Of a stretch of 64,000 bases of DNA, positions 28,700-36,459 are shown piece by piece (within the stretch, counting starts at the first letter, position 1; every line of letters begins with the position of its first letter). The DNA lies in NCBI RefSeq assembly GCF_001879205.1, contig NZ_MLFK01000008.1:1-64000 (forward strand). The letters run 5' to 3'. This stretch comes from Flavobacterium johnsoniae (GTDB lineage Bacteria > Bacteroidota > Bacteroidia > Flavobacteriales > Flavobacteriaceae). Under the pieces are notes generated by a model, which was given only the letters and a program-made list of their open reading frames with translations, ran no database searches and was not told where the DNA came from. The position numbers were made by a program, and so were the translations under genes.

Positions 28700-30061
28700 T
28701 TAAAAATGAAGGGTTTTAAGAGATTTACTCTTTCGGATGTAGTTTTGAATAATATTTTTTACATCGCGGTTGTGCTGCATTGGAATCAGGATATTTTTTA
28801 AGATATCGATGTTAGTAATCTGATAATTAAGATCGTAATAAGCATAACCTTTATAGAGTCCGTTTTCGATTAATACAGCGCTTCTTTCGTTTATACTTCT
28901 TCCTCTGTCTATCAAAATCATGCTTTTATTTTCAAAACTGTTTTCAGAAATAAATTGCTGTACTCTTAAATTGTAAATTTCGGGTGTTACTTCGCCAATA
29001 CAGGCACCGTCGCATTCTTTTATTTTATATTGAAAACACTCTTTTTTGGTTTGATATAAACCAGTTAATTTTTGGCACAAATGGTATTTTGCGGTGAATT
29101 TGAAAAGCGCATTTTTGCCTTCCTGTAAAGAGGCAAACGATGTGATTTCTTTTTTACGGCCATCGGCTTTTTCCAGTTTTAGATTGATATAGCCTTTAGC
29201 ATCTTTTTCAGCATAAATAGCAAAAGGAAAAACTGATTTTTTCTGCGAACGATTGTATTTGGGACGATTTACTTTAACTTCCTGACTTTCTTTTAAAAGC
29301 GCAATTAGTTCGCTTCCGGTTTCGTCGTACGTTATCGTGAAAACTTCGGCTTGGATTTTTTTGCTTTTAGTGGTAATTCCGGTAAAATGCTGATTGATTC
29401 TCTTTTTTATATTTTGGCTTTTGCCAATGTATATCAGGGTGCCGCTTTCGTTATAAATGTAGTAAACACCGGTTTTAGCAGGCATTTGACTTAGAAGATC
29501 CAGGAATTTTGGCGCAATTCCTTTTTCGACTTCTAGTTTTATAAAATCTTTTACTATAGTTTTTTCAACATCTTTTTCCAAAAGCATTTTAAAAAGCTTT
29601 GTTGTTGCCATAGCATCTCCGCTGGCGCGATGTCTGTCTGCCATTGGAATTCCGAGTGCACGAACCAGCTTTCCAAGACTGTAAGAAGGCTGTTCCGGAA
29701 TTAGTTTTTTTGCCAATTCTACAGTACAAAGTGTTCTGGCTTCAAAATCGTAACCTAAACGTCTAAATTCAGTACGTAAAATTCTATAATCAAAAGAGGC
29801 GTTGTGAGCTACAATAACGCAGTCAGCGGTTATCTCGATAATACGTTTGGCGACTTCATAAAACTTTGGAGCTGAACGCAGCATAGCATTATTGATTCCA
29901 GTGAGCTTTACAACGAAAGGCTGAATTGGAATTTCGGGATTGACAAGACTAATGAACTGGTCTACTACTTCATGACCATCAAATTTATAAATGGCAATTT
30001 CGGTAATTCCTTCTTCATTAAACTGGCCTCCAGTGGTTTCTATGTCTAGTATTGCGTACAA
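28700..30061 (-). CDS. DEDDh exonuclease fused to a UvrC-type GIY-YIG domain
   Basis: 453 residues. The N-terminal DnaQ-type 3'-5' exonuclease shows all catalytic residues: Asp6 and Glu8 in LDIETTGG, Asp91 in HNASFD, and His144/Asp149 in HRASGDA. A GIY-YIG nuclease domain as in UvrC/Cho follows (GVY 198-200, YIG 211-213, and KKRINQHF). A further 170 residues have Cys residues (CQKL, CFQYKIKECDGAC). Such fusions occur in many bacteria and are probably repair nucleases. The first codon is TTG; no ATG lies in frame close upstream. Confidence 0.9.
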   Translation of the reverse strand: MYAILDIETTGGQFNEEGITEIAIYKFDGHEVVDQFISLVNPEIPIQPFVVKLTGINNAMLRSAPKFYEVAKRIIEITADCVIVAHNASFDYRILRTEFRRLGYDFEARTLCTVELAKKLIPEQPSYSLGKLVRALGIPMADRHRASGDAMATTKLFKMLLEKDVEKTIVKDFIKLEVEKGIAPKFLDLLSQMPAKTGVYYIYNESGTLIYIGKSQNIKKRINQHFTGITTKSKKIQAEVFTITYDETGSELIALLKESQEVKVNRPKYNRSQKKSVFPFAIYAEKDAKGYINLKLEKADGRKKEITSFASLQEGKNALFKFTAKYHLCQKLTGLYQTKKECFQYKIKECDGACIGEVTPEIYNLRVQQFISENSFENKSMILIDRGRSINERSAVLIENGLYKGYAYYDLNYQITNIDILKNILIPMQHNRDVKNIIQNYIRKSKSLKTLHF

Positions 30062-30083
30062 ATTAAGTGTTCGGTGTAAAATT

Positions 30084-30139
30084 CAATTACAATAACAATT
30101 TCAAAAATCAATATCAATTTAAAATTGCTATTGTAATTG
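30084..30139. repeat. AT-rich inverted repeat next to the four-helix-bundle gene
   Basis: CAATTACAATAACAATTT and AAATTGCTATTGTAATTG are complementary in 17 of 18 positions around a 20-base loop. It lies between the exonuclease fusion start and the S23-like gene end. There is no T-run on either strand, so a terminator is unlikely. Confidence 0.65.
30096..30119. repeat. Left arm of a 24-nt inverted repeat flanking the S23-like gene
   Basis: This 24-mer, which begins CAATTTCAAAAATCAATA, is complementary in 23 of 24 positions to 30525-30548. The two arms face each other across the four-helix-bundle gene with about 405 bases between them. Confidence 0.7.
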
Positions 30140-30151
30140 TCATTAATAGAA

Positions 30152-30499
30152 TTATTTCTTATTTAGTATCATTTTTGATGAAATTGCGATCAGTTGTTCT
30201 ACTTCAATTAGAAGTTTACTTCTCTTGCTATCATCACCTTCTTTTATATAATCTAGAATTTTTAATGAATTTCTTGATTCTTTTAACTCTTTTACGACCA
30301 ATGAAACTTTAAAAATAAAATCTTTATCTGTTATTGTTCCTTGTGTTTCTCCAAAATTTAAAGATGCACTTCCAGATGAACTAATTAGTTGATTTTTATA
30401 ATATTCGTTTTCAAATATTTTTTCTAATTGTCTACTAAAGAAAATACACTCTCCTGCAAAACGAACTAATCGATCTTCAAAGTTGAATATTTTTTCCAT
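30152..30499 (-). CDS. Four-helix-bundle protein of the S23/IVS-like family
   Basis: 115 residues from the ATG at 30499, chosen over an earlier start nine codons upstream because MEKIFNFEDRLVRFAGEC is the family's typical opening. Features are FEDRLVRFA, QLISSSGSASLNFGETQG, FKVSLVVKELKESRNSLKIL, and a last helix ending LIAISSKMI. The family is known from ORFs in 23S rRNA intervening sequences and from the Avd accessory protein of diversity-generating retroelements, but it also occurs alone. Its role here is unknown. A 24-nt inverted repeat flanks it, as in a small inserted unit. Confidence 0.82.
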   Translation of the reverse strand: MEKIFNFEDRLVRFAGECIFFSRQLEKIFENEYYKNQLISSSGSASLNFGETQGTITDKDFIFKVSLVVKELKESRNSLKILDYIKEGDDSKRSKLLIEVEQLIAISSKMILNKK

Positions 30500-30524
30500 T
30501 AAAAATTTAACTTTTAATTTTTGC

Positions 30525-30548
30525 AATTGTTATTGATTTTTGAAATTG
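30525..30548. repeat. Right arm of the 24-nt inverted repeat flanking the S23-like gene
   Basis: Contains TATTGATTTTTGAAATTG (30531-30548), the exact complement of 30096-30113, extended to 24 bases with one mismatch. It sits just upstream of the S23-like start and downstream of yggS in transcription order. Confidence 0.7.
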
Positions 30549-30564
30549 CAATTGATATTAAAAA

Positions 30565-31224
30565 TTATCTTCCGCCAAAAATGCTACTTCCAATGCGAAC
30601 CATTGTGCTGCCGCATTCTATTGCCAATTGATAATCTCCGGACATTCCCATTGAAATAGTATTCAGTTCGCAGTTTTCAGTTTGCAGTGTTTGAATAGAA
30701 TCAAAAATCGATTTTAAATGGGTAAATTCTTTTTTAATTTGGTTTTGATCTTCTGTGAAAGTTGCCATTCCCATTAAACCTAAGATACGAATATTTTTTA
30801 ACTCTTTGAATGCTGAAGAAGTTAAAAGTTCGTTTAATTCGTTTTCGTCTAAACCAAATTTAGATTCTTCTTCGGCAATATACATTTGAAGAAGGCAATC
30901 AATTGTTCTGTTGTTTTTTAAAGCTTGTTTGTTGATTTCCTGCAATAACTTCAAACTGTCAACACCATGTATCAAACTCACAAATGGTGCCATAAATTTT
31001 ACTTTATTGGACTGAACGTGACCTATCATGTGCCATTGAATGTCTTTTGGCATTTGTTCCCATTTCTCGGTCATTTCCTGGATTTTGTTTTCTCCAAAAA
31101 TACGCTGACCGGCTTCATAAGCCTGCATTAAATCTGAAACTGGTTTTGTTTTTGAAACGGCAACTAATGTTACGTTTTCCGGCAGACCCGCTTTGATTGT
31201 ATTTAAATTCGATTGAATCGACAT
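30565..31224 (-). CDS. PLP-binding protein, YggS/PLPBP family
   Basis: 219 residues with the fold-type III PLP barrel. Schiff-base Lys lies in VAVSKTKP near residue 25. GENKIQEMTEKWE, WHMIGHVQSNKVK, GLMGMATFTED and SMGMSGDYQLAIECGSTMVRIG are the family signatures. PLPBP proteins buffer PLP and affect amino-acid and vitamin B6 balance; they have no known catalytic activity. It lies 12 bases downstream of the acyl-CoA dehydrogenase gene on the same strand, so the two are probably co-transcribed. Confidence 0.93.
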   Translation of the reverse strand: MSIQSNLNTIKAGLPENVTLVAVSKTKPVSDLMQAYEAGQRIFGENKIQEMTEKWEQMPKDIQWHMIGHVQSNKVKFMAPFVSLIHGVDSLKLLQEINKQALKNNRTIDCLLQMYIAEEESKFGLDENELNELLTSSAFKELKNIRILGLMGMATFTEDQNQIKKEFTHLKSIFDSIQTLQTENCELNTISMGMSGDYQLAIECGSTMVRIGSSIFGGR

Positions 31225-31236
31225 GATATTTCTTTT

Positions 31237-32124
31237 TTATAAAAACTGCTTCGAGATTTTCTCTGCTTTTTTACTTTCGCTGTAATCGTAAAAACCTTCA
31301 CCGGATTTTACTCCCAGTTTTCCGGCTCTCACCATATTAACTAAAAGTGGACAAGGAGCATACTTTGGATTTTTGAAACCTTCGTACATTACATTTAAAA
31401 TGGCAAGGCAAACGTCAAGACCAATAAAATCAGCTAATTGAAGCGGTCCCATTGGGTGCCCCATTCCTAATTTCATTACGGTATCGATTTCATAGACACC
31501 TGCAACTTTATTATATAACGTTTCGATTGCTTCGTTTAGCATTGGCATCAAAATTCTGTTTGCCACAAATCCCGGATAATCATTTACTTCAACAGGAACT
31601 TTTCCTAATTTTACTGATAAATCCATAATAATTTTAGTGACTTCATCGCTGGTATTGTAACCGCGAATGATTTCGACTAATTTCATAATTGGCACCGGGT
31701 TCATAAAATGCATTCCGATAACGCGCTCAGGATGTGCAACAACGGACCCAATTTGTGTAATTGAGATCGAAGAGGTATTGGTTGCTAAAATGGTATTGTG
31801 TGAACAAGCTTCGTTTAATTGCTTGAAGATGTTTAGTTTTAATTCTACATTTTCAGTTGCAGCTTCCACAACTAAATCAGCACCTACCACACCGTCTTTA
31901 ATATCGGTATAAGTAATAATATTAGTTATTGTTTTGGCAACATCTTCCTGGGTAATTGTGCCTTTAGCAAGCATACGGTCTAAATTAGCCGCAATAGTTG
32001 CCATTCCTTTATCTAATGATTTTTCTGAAACATCAATAAGTTTTACAATAAAACCACTTTGTGCAAATGTATGAGCAATTCCGTTGCCCATTGTTCCTGC
32101 ACCAATTACAGCTATAGTTTTCAT
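31237..32124 (-). CDS. 3-hydroxybutyryl-CoA/3-hydroxyacyl-CoA dehydrogenase
   Basis: 295 residues. The NAD-binding Rossmann domain has GAGTMGNGIAHTFAQSG, and the central motif GMHFMNPVPIMKLVEII contains the catalytic His. DYPGFVANRILMPMLNEAI and the helical C-terminal domain (GMGHPMGPLQLADFIGLD) follow. It oxidises (or reduces) 3-hydroxyacyl-CoA in fatty-acid or butyryl-CoA metabolism; the length fits the short single-function form. A hairpin repeat at 32152 lies between it and the upstream oxidoreductase. Confidence 0.93.
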   Translation of the reverse strand: MKTIAVIGAGTMGNGIAHTFAQSGFIVKLIDVSEKSLDKGMATIAANLDRMLAKGTITQEDVAKTITNIITYTDIKDGVVGADLVVEAATENVELKLNIFKQLNEACSHNTILATNTSSISITQIGSVVAHPERVIGMHFMNPVPIMKLVEIIRGYNTSDEVTKIIMDLSVKLGKVPVEVNDYPGFVANRILMPMLNEAIETLYNKVAGVYEIDTVMKLGMGHPMGPLQLADFIGLDVCLAILNVMYEGFKNPKYAPCPLLVNMVRAGKLGVKSGEGFYDYSESKKAEKISKQFL

Positions 32125-32151
32125 TTTATTTTAGATATTTTATTTATGATT

Positions 32152-32191
32152 TAGCCACGAGTTCACCTGTTAATTCGTGAATTCGTGGCTA
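32152..32191. repeat. Intergenic hairpin of the GCCACGA type
   Basis: TAGCCACGA pairs with TCGTGGCTA (9 bp), and inside it TTCAC pairs with GTGAA around a loop. A degenerate sequence of the same style appears at 50840-50980. Its place between two co-directed genes suggests a repetitive hairpin, not a terminator, since no T-run sits right behind the stem on the minus strand. Confidence 0.65.
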
Positions 32192-32211
32192 GTTTTATTT
32201 TATTCTTTCAA

Positions 32212-33177
32212 CTATTTATTGAAACAGTCGATAATTTGATAAGCTACACGTAATGCGTCTGTAGCTTGTTCAAGCGTTACAACTGGAGTAGTATCTGTAT
32301 TAATTGCATTTGCAAAAGATTCTAATTCGTCTAGAATAGCGTTGTTTTGCTCCACATCGGGATTAGTAAAATAGATTTGTTTTTTTACACCCTCGGCATT
32401 TTGAAGGATCATGTCAAAATCACCAGGAACTTCCGGTGCATCTTTCATACGAACCACTTCGCATTTTTTTTCTAAAAAGTCGACTGAAATATAGGCATCT
32501 CTTTGAAAAAAACGGGTTTTACGCATGTTTTTCATTGAAATTCTGCTTGCTGTTAGATTGGCAACACAGCCATTTTCAAATTCGATTCGGGCATTGGCAA
32601 TATCCGGTGTATCACTAATTACAGAAACACCACTAGCATGAATATCTTTTACTTTTGAATGAACAACACTTAAAATAGCATCAATATCATGAATCATTAA
32701 ATCCAGAACTACAGGAACATCTGTACCACGCGGATTAAACTCTGCCAAACGATGTGTTTCTATGAACATCGGGTTTTCGATCATGTTTTTTGTTGCAATA
32801 AAAGCAGGATTAAAACGCTCTACGTGACCCACTTGTCCTTTTACGTTGTATTCTTTAGCCAAGGCGATAATTTCTTCGGCTTCTTCAACGGTATTAGCAA
32901 TTGGTTTTTCTATAAAGATATGTTTTCCTGATTTGATTGCTACTTTTGCACATTTATAGTGTGAAAGTGTTGGAGTCACAATATCGATTACATCGACAGC
33001 GTGAATGAGTTTTGCAATTGTGTTGAAGTTTTTATAGCCAAATTCTTTTGAAATTCTTTCGGCATTTTCTTGATTTTCGTCGTAAAATCCAACTAATTCG
33101 TATTTGTCAGATTGTTGTAATAAGCGTAAATGTATTTTACCAAGATGACCAGCACCTAAAACTCCTACTTTTAACAT
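32212..33177 (-). CDS. Gfo/Idh/MocA family oxidoreductase
   Basis: 321 residues. The N-terminal NAD(P)-binding Rossmann fold has VGVLGAGHLGKIHLRLLQ and the motif FIEKPIANT with the conserved Lys. The C-terminal alpha/beta domain has GHVERFNPAF and LMIHDIDAIL, the active-site His region. This family acts on sugars, inositols and related substrates; the exact substrate is not deducible. A promoter-like TATTTTTG on the minus strand lies 16 bases upstream of the start. Confidence 0.88.
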   Translation of the reverse strand: MLKVGVLGAGHLGKIHLRLLQQSDKYELVGFYDENQENAERISKEFGYKNFNTIAKLIHAVDVIDIVTPTLSHYKCAKVAIKSGKHIFIEKPIANTVEEAEEIIALAKEYNVKGQVGHVERFNPAFIATKNMIENPMFIETHRLAEFNPRGTDVPVVLDLMIHDIDAILSVVHSKVKDIHASGVSVISDTPDIANARIEFENGCVANLTASRISMKNMRKTRFFQRDAYISVDFLEKKCEVVRMKDAPEVPGDFDMILQNAEGVKKQIYFTNPDVEQNNAILDELESFANAINTDTTPVVTLEQATDALRVAYQIIDCFNK

Positions 33178-33193
33178 GAGAATGTATTTTAAA

Positions 33194-33201
33194 CAAAAAT
33201 A
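33194..33201 (-). promoter_or_regulatory. Promoter -7 element for the Gfo/Idh/MocA gene
   Basis: On the minus strand this reads TATTTTTG, matching TAnnTTTG, 16 bases before the ATG. Confidence 0.45.
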
Positions 33202-33237
33202 TAATTTATTTGTCGAAAGTGAAAATGAATTTAACTA

Positions 33238-33310
33238 ATTGTGAGTTGTGAATTATGAATTGTAAACTATTAGCTCCAGCTTTTGACTTCTAATTTTCGA
33301 CTTTTGACAT
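33238..33310. repeat. Degenerate short-period repeats between divergent genes
   Basis: Two runs are visible: units around TTGTGAGTTGTGAATTATGAATTG, and units around TTTTGACTTCTAATTTTCGACTTTTGAC. Both have 8-11 base periods with variations. No ORF or clear hairpin is present. The 211-base spacer (33178-33388) holds this block plus promoter sites for both genes. Confidence 0.45.
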
Positions 33311-33338
33311 TATAAATTTATTATTTAAAAATCAATAT

Positions 33339-33367
33339 TTGAAATCCTGTTTTGTTTCTTATTTTTG
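33339..33367 (+). promoter_or_regulatory. pcm promoter
   Basis: TTG at 33339-33341 and TATTTTTG at 33360-33367 (TAnnTTTG) are separated by 18 bases. The proposed TTG start codon lies 21 bases after the -7 element. Confidence 0.55.
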
Positions 33368-33388
33368 CCAAAATAAAACCTACCCATT

Positions 33389-34030
33389 TTGAAAGATACT
33401 GCCAAACATCAAGGACTTCGTAATCAATTAGTAAGCACTCTGGAGCAAAAAGGAATAACAGATAAAACAGTTTTGGAGGCGATAAAAAAAATCCCCAGAC
33501 ACCTTTTTTTGAATTCAAGTTTTGAAGATTATGCTTATCAGGATAAGGCATTTCCTATAGGTGCGGGGCAGACTATCTCACAGCCGTACACGGTTGCCTT
33601 TCAATCTCAGTTATTAGAGGTAAAAAAAGATCATAAAATTCTTGAAATTGGAACCGGTTCTGGTTATCAAACTGCCGTTTTGTTTATGCTTGGTGCAAAA
33701 GTATATACGGTAGAAAGACAAAACGAATTATTTAAGCAAACTTCGGTTTTGTTTCCAAAACTAAATATCCGCCCAAAACATGTTTCGTTTGGAGACGGTT
33801 ATAAAGGTCTGCCAAATTTTGCTCCCTTTGACAGTATTATCGTTACGGCCGGTGCTCCGTTTATTCCGCAGCCATTAATGGCACAGTTAAAAATAGGAGG
33901 AAGGCTTGTTATTCCGCTTGGAGAAGATGTTCAGATTATGACTTTATTAATACGTAAAAATGAAACTCAATTTGAAAAACACGAGTTTGGAGAATTCAGA
34001 TTTGTTCCTTTATTAGAAGATAAAAACTAA
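33389..34030 (+). CDS. pcm: Protein-L-isoaspartate O-methyltransferase
   Basis: 213 residues starting from a TTG codon; the opening MKDTAKHQGLRNQLV is the family start and no ATG lies in frame before it. The enzyme methylates isoaspartate residues in damaged proteins using S-adenosylmethionine. Motifs are IPRHLFL, FPIGAGQTISQPYTVA (substrate side), and the SAM site EIGTGSGYQTAVL. It is divergent from the oxidoreductase and convergent with the Fic-like gene, sharing a perfect bidirectional terminator. Confidence 0.94.
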   Translation: MKDTAKHQGLRNQLVSTLEQKGITDKTVLEAIKKIPRHLFLNSSFEDYAYQDKAFPIGAGQTISQPYTVAFQSQLLEVKKDHKILEIGTGSGYQTAVLFMLGAKVYTVERQNELFKQTSVLFPKLNIRPKHVSFGDGYKGLPNFAPFDSIIVTAGAPFIPQPLMAQLKIGGRLVIPLGEDVQIMTLLIRKNETQFEKHEFGEFRFVPLLEDKN

Positions 34031-34059
34031 AGAAAGCCCAGTTTAACTGGGCTTTCTTT
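34029..34059. terminator. Bidirectional terminator between pcm and the Fic-like gene
   Basis: AAAGAAAGCCCAGTT and AACTGGGCTTTCTTT are fully complementary with a one-base centre. A-rich and T-rich ends make it usable on both strands. It reaches the stop codon of the minus-strand gene. Confidence 0.9.
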
Positions 34060-35063
34060 TAGGCTGTTAATTGCACGGCCCGGTTTAGGTTTTCTTTCTC
34101 AATTCTGAGGATATAATTTATAAAAATAGATTTATCGTTTTTGATTTGACTTTCTTCCAAGATAGATAAATATTCATTTACGCTATTTTTGTCTCCCTCA
34201 ATTGCAGCATACGCATAATTATTTTGAAGCAGTATCCAGTTTAATATCAAATTTGCCATTTGTAAGTTTCCATTTTCGAAAGGATTGATTTCAAGTATTT
34301 TTAAGTAAACTTCAGAAGCAAGAATTATGGGATGAAGATTATTTTTATGAGAGTCGAACCAATTAAAAAATGAATTCATTTCACGTATAACCAAAGAATC
34401 CTTTTTGTATTTTCCTGAATTTTCGGATTCAATTCCTTTAAAAATTAAATTATGAATTGAAAGAAGATCTTTTTCATTTAAAGATATTTTCTTTTGGTTT
34501 AAATCTTTGATATATAATACTGTTTCTTGAAAATTAATTGCTTCAAGGTGATTTTGCATACTTTTACCTGCAATGGTCATTCCTTCATTTATTACAGATT
34601 TAGTTTCTTCCATTGTTAATGAATTTCCATTTAAATAGATGCTTTTAAATATAAACTCTAATTCTAAAGTTTTTGAAATTCGACGTAATTCAAAGTGATT
34701 GAAGGATTGAATTTTATTTTTTAATGTTTCAATTTCATCTAAAATGGTTTGAAAAGAAGATATTATTATAGAGTTGATTTCTTTTTTCTTGTTTTGAATT
34801 TCTTGTTCAGCGAGAAGAAGGGCTTTTAATGCAAATTCTTCATCGCCAATTTCGTAAAGTATCTTTTCCTTTAGCCAGGCTGTCATTAACGTTTCATAAT
34901 CAATTTCTAAAAGCTGTGCTAACTTTGTAATTTGATCTTTAGTGGGTTTCCTGGTTCCAGACTCAAATTTGCTTATTAATGCCTGATCAATTTTTAGAAG
35001 CTGTGCTACTTCACGGGTTTTTAGTCCTTTTTTTTCTCGGGCATTTTTTAAAAGTGATTTCAT
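34059..35063 (-). CDS. HTH regulator fused to a degenerate Fic domain
   Basis: 334 residues. An N-terminal Xre-type helix-turn-helix (about 1-60: TREVAQLLKIDQALISKFESG) is followed by a helical linker and a Fic fold (about 125-330). The Fic active motif, normally HPFxxGNGR, reads NPFENGNLQ at 260-268: the catalytic His is Asn, and the GNGR Gly and Arg are lost. The inhibitory [ST]xxxE[GN] helix reads SIYLNG at 141-146, with Asn in place of Glu. NSGKYK matches the upstream Fic segment. AMPylation looks impossible, so this is probably a DNA-binding regulator with a pseudoenzyme sensor. A perfect palindrome overlaps its start. Confidence 0.85.
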   Translation of the reverse strand: MKSLLKNAREKKGLKTREVAQLLKIDQALISKFESGTRKPTKDQITKLAQLLEIDYETLMTAWLKEKILYEIGDEEFALKALLLAEQEIQNKKKEINSIIISSFQTILDEIETLKNKIQSFNHFELRRISKTLELEFIFKSIYLNGNSLTMEETKSVINEGMTIAGKSMQNHLEAINFQETVLYIKDLNQKKISLNEKDLLSIHNLIFKGIESENSGKYKKDSLVIREMNSFFNWFDSHKNNLHPIILASEVYLKILEINPFENGNLQMANLILNWILLQNNYAYAAIEGDKNSVNEYLSILEESQIKNDKSIFINYILRIEKENLNRAVQLTA

Positions 35064-35110
35064 TTCATGAAAATTATAGTCTTGACAAGTTTAGTCATTT
35101 TTTTAATCAT

Positions 35111-35137
35111 AAAAAAAGCAATAAAAAATATTGCTTT
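35111..35137 (-). terminator. Terminator of the minus-strand lipoprotein gene
   Basis: On the minus strand AAAGCAATA pairs with TATTGCTTT around T5 and is followed by a T-run. It lies nine bases after the lipoprotein stop codon. Confidence 0.8.
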
Positions 35138-35145
35138 CTGATTTA

Positions 35146-35787
35146 TTATTTTGGAGGCAGAGAACCGTCTTTTCTCATTTCTTTAACTACTGCCTGCATA
35201 ATTGCGTCTACTGTTTGACCTAAATCTGTTACATATTCTGATTTTGTAGTTCCTGTCCAGATTAGTTTATTGTCTTTTAACGAAAAAATATTGGTTTCAA
35301 CCATGTAAGAAGTCGTTTCCTGATAATATCCCGGATCATAAAAAGCCGGCGAATACATTCCGTACCAGTTTCCAAAACCATAACCGTACATTCCAGAATA
35401 TAAACCGTCAAAACCTCCATAATACATTCCGGTATAAGTTCCCGGAACATAAGTAGTTTCTTTGTCTTTACTCACCAAACGCATGGTAACCACTCCGTCA
35501 AAATTTTCGTCTTGCAGAATTTTTAATTTTTGTTCCTGTGTAAGCTGTTTTGTGGTTTCGTTTAGGTATTGATATGAAGTTTTAAATATAGCGTTACTGG
35601 CGGCAATTCTGTTTTCAGCAACTCTTCTCGAAGCTTCATCCTTGACTAAAACAACAACTAAAACTTTTTTAAATTGTTCCTGTGCTACTGTTATTTTTGG
35701 ATCTCTCCAGCTGTTAACAATAGTAGTGTTGCTGCCGCAACTTGAAAGGAACAGAATTACGAGTAAAAAAAGTAAGTGCTTTTTCAT
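35146..35787 (-). CDS. Lipoprotein with Gly/Tyr-rich segment, DUF4136-like
   Basis: 213 residues. The signal ends in a lipobox (LFLSSCGSN), so it is a lipoprotein. The start TTIVNSWRDP and the body QFKKVLVVVLVKDEASRRVAENRIA resemble DUF4136-like envelope lipoproteins. A central stretch (about 115-155) is dominated by Gly, Tyr and Met (GMYYGGFDGLYSGMYGYGF). The C-terminal part is an ordinary domain (ETNIFSLKDNKLIWTGTT). Function is unknown. It lies upstream of the Fic-like gene but is separated by a terminator. Confidence 0.75.
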   Translation of the reverse strand: MKKHLLFLLVILFLSSCGSNTTIVNSWRDPKITVAQEQFKKVLVVVLVKDEASRRVAENRIAASNAIFKTSYQYLNETTKQLTQEQKLKILQDENFDGVVTMRLVSKDKETTYVPGTYTGMYYGGFDGLYSGMYGYGFGNWYGMYSPAFYDPGYYQETTSYMVETNIFSLKDNKLIWTGTTKSEYVTDLGQTVDAIMQAVVKEMRKDGSLPPK

Positions 35788-35865
35788 ATTTTACAGTTAA
35801 ATTGTTTCTAGTAAAAATAACTATAAAATGTTAATAAAGACAGATTTATGTAAAAAAAATCTTGC

Positions 35866-36321
35866 TTAGTTAAACGCTTTCTTGATTCTGTCTAAGTCAC
35901 GTTTTGTATCCTGCTCTTTCAGAGACTCGCGTTTGTCGTAGTTTTTCTTTCCCTTACAAAGGCCTATTTGCAGTTTTGCAAGACCTTTTTCATTTGTAAA
36001 CAATTTCAGAGGTACGATAGTAAGACCTTTTGCCTGAACACTTTTATGAAGAGACTTTAGTTCTTTTTTATTTAAAAGTAATTTTCGTTCACTTCTTGAT
36101 TTGTGATTGAATTGATTTCCAAACGAATATTCTTCGATATAGGTATTGATGGCAAAAAGTTCCAGGTTATGGAATTCGCAAAAGCTTTCTGTAATATTTG
36201 CTTTTCCTAAACGTATTGATTTGATTTCTGTGCCTGCTAAAACAATTCCAGCAGTATAGGTATCGATTATTTCATAATCAAACCGGGCTCTTTTATTAAG
36301 TATATTGACTGATTTTAACAT
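35866..36321 (-). CDS. smpB: SsrA-binding protein SmpB
   Basis: 151 residues, the normal length. It delivers tmRNA to stalled ribosomes in trans-translation. The core motifs are present: [32 protein letters not shown], and the basic C-terminal tail ending [18 protein letters not shown] that enters the mRNA channel. A promoter-like site sits a few bases before its ATG, so the transcript may be nearly leaderless. It is the second ribosome-rescue gene in this window, after prfH. Confidence 0.97.
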   Translation of the reverse strand: MLKSVNILNKRARFDYEIIDTYTAGIVLAGTEIKSIRLGKANITESFCEFHNLELFAINTYIEEYSFGNQFNHKSRSERKLLLNKKELKSLHKSVQAKGLTIVPLKLFTNEKGLAKLQIGLCKGKKNYDKRESLKEQDTKRDLDRIKKAFN

Positions 36322-36326
36322 GGGGA

Positions 36327-36334
36327 CAAAAGTA
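36327..36334 (-). promoter_or_regulatory. smpB promoter -7 element
   Basis: On the minus strand it reads TACTTTTG, matching TAnnTTTG, with the ATG only five bases past its last base. A nearly leaderless mRNA is implied if it is used. Confidence 0.45.
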
Positions 36335-36425
36335 AGGAAAATTGTAAAACTTCACGCGATCAAATATAATTAAAGATTTTTTTTAATCTATGATTTTAAT
36401 CAGCTGCTCCAAAAATGCTTCCTTT

Positions 36426-36433
36426 TAAGTTTG
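36426..36433 (+). promoter_or_regulatory. Promoter -7 element for the porin-like gene
   Basis: TAAGTTTG matches TAnnTTTG, 26 bases before the ATG at 36460. Confidence 0.5.
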
Positions 36434-36459
36434 TTCTATAATTCAAAAACAAATTTAAT

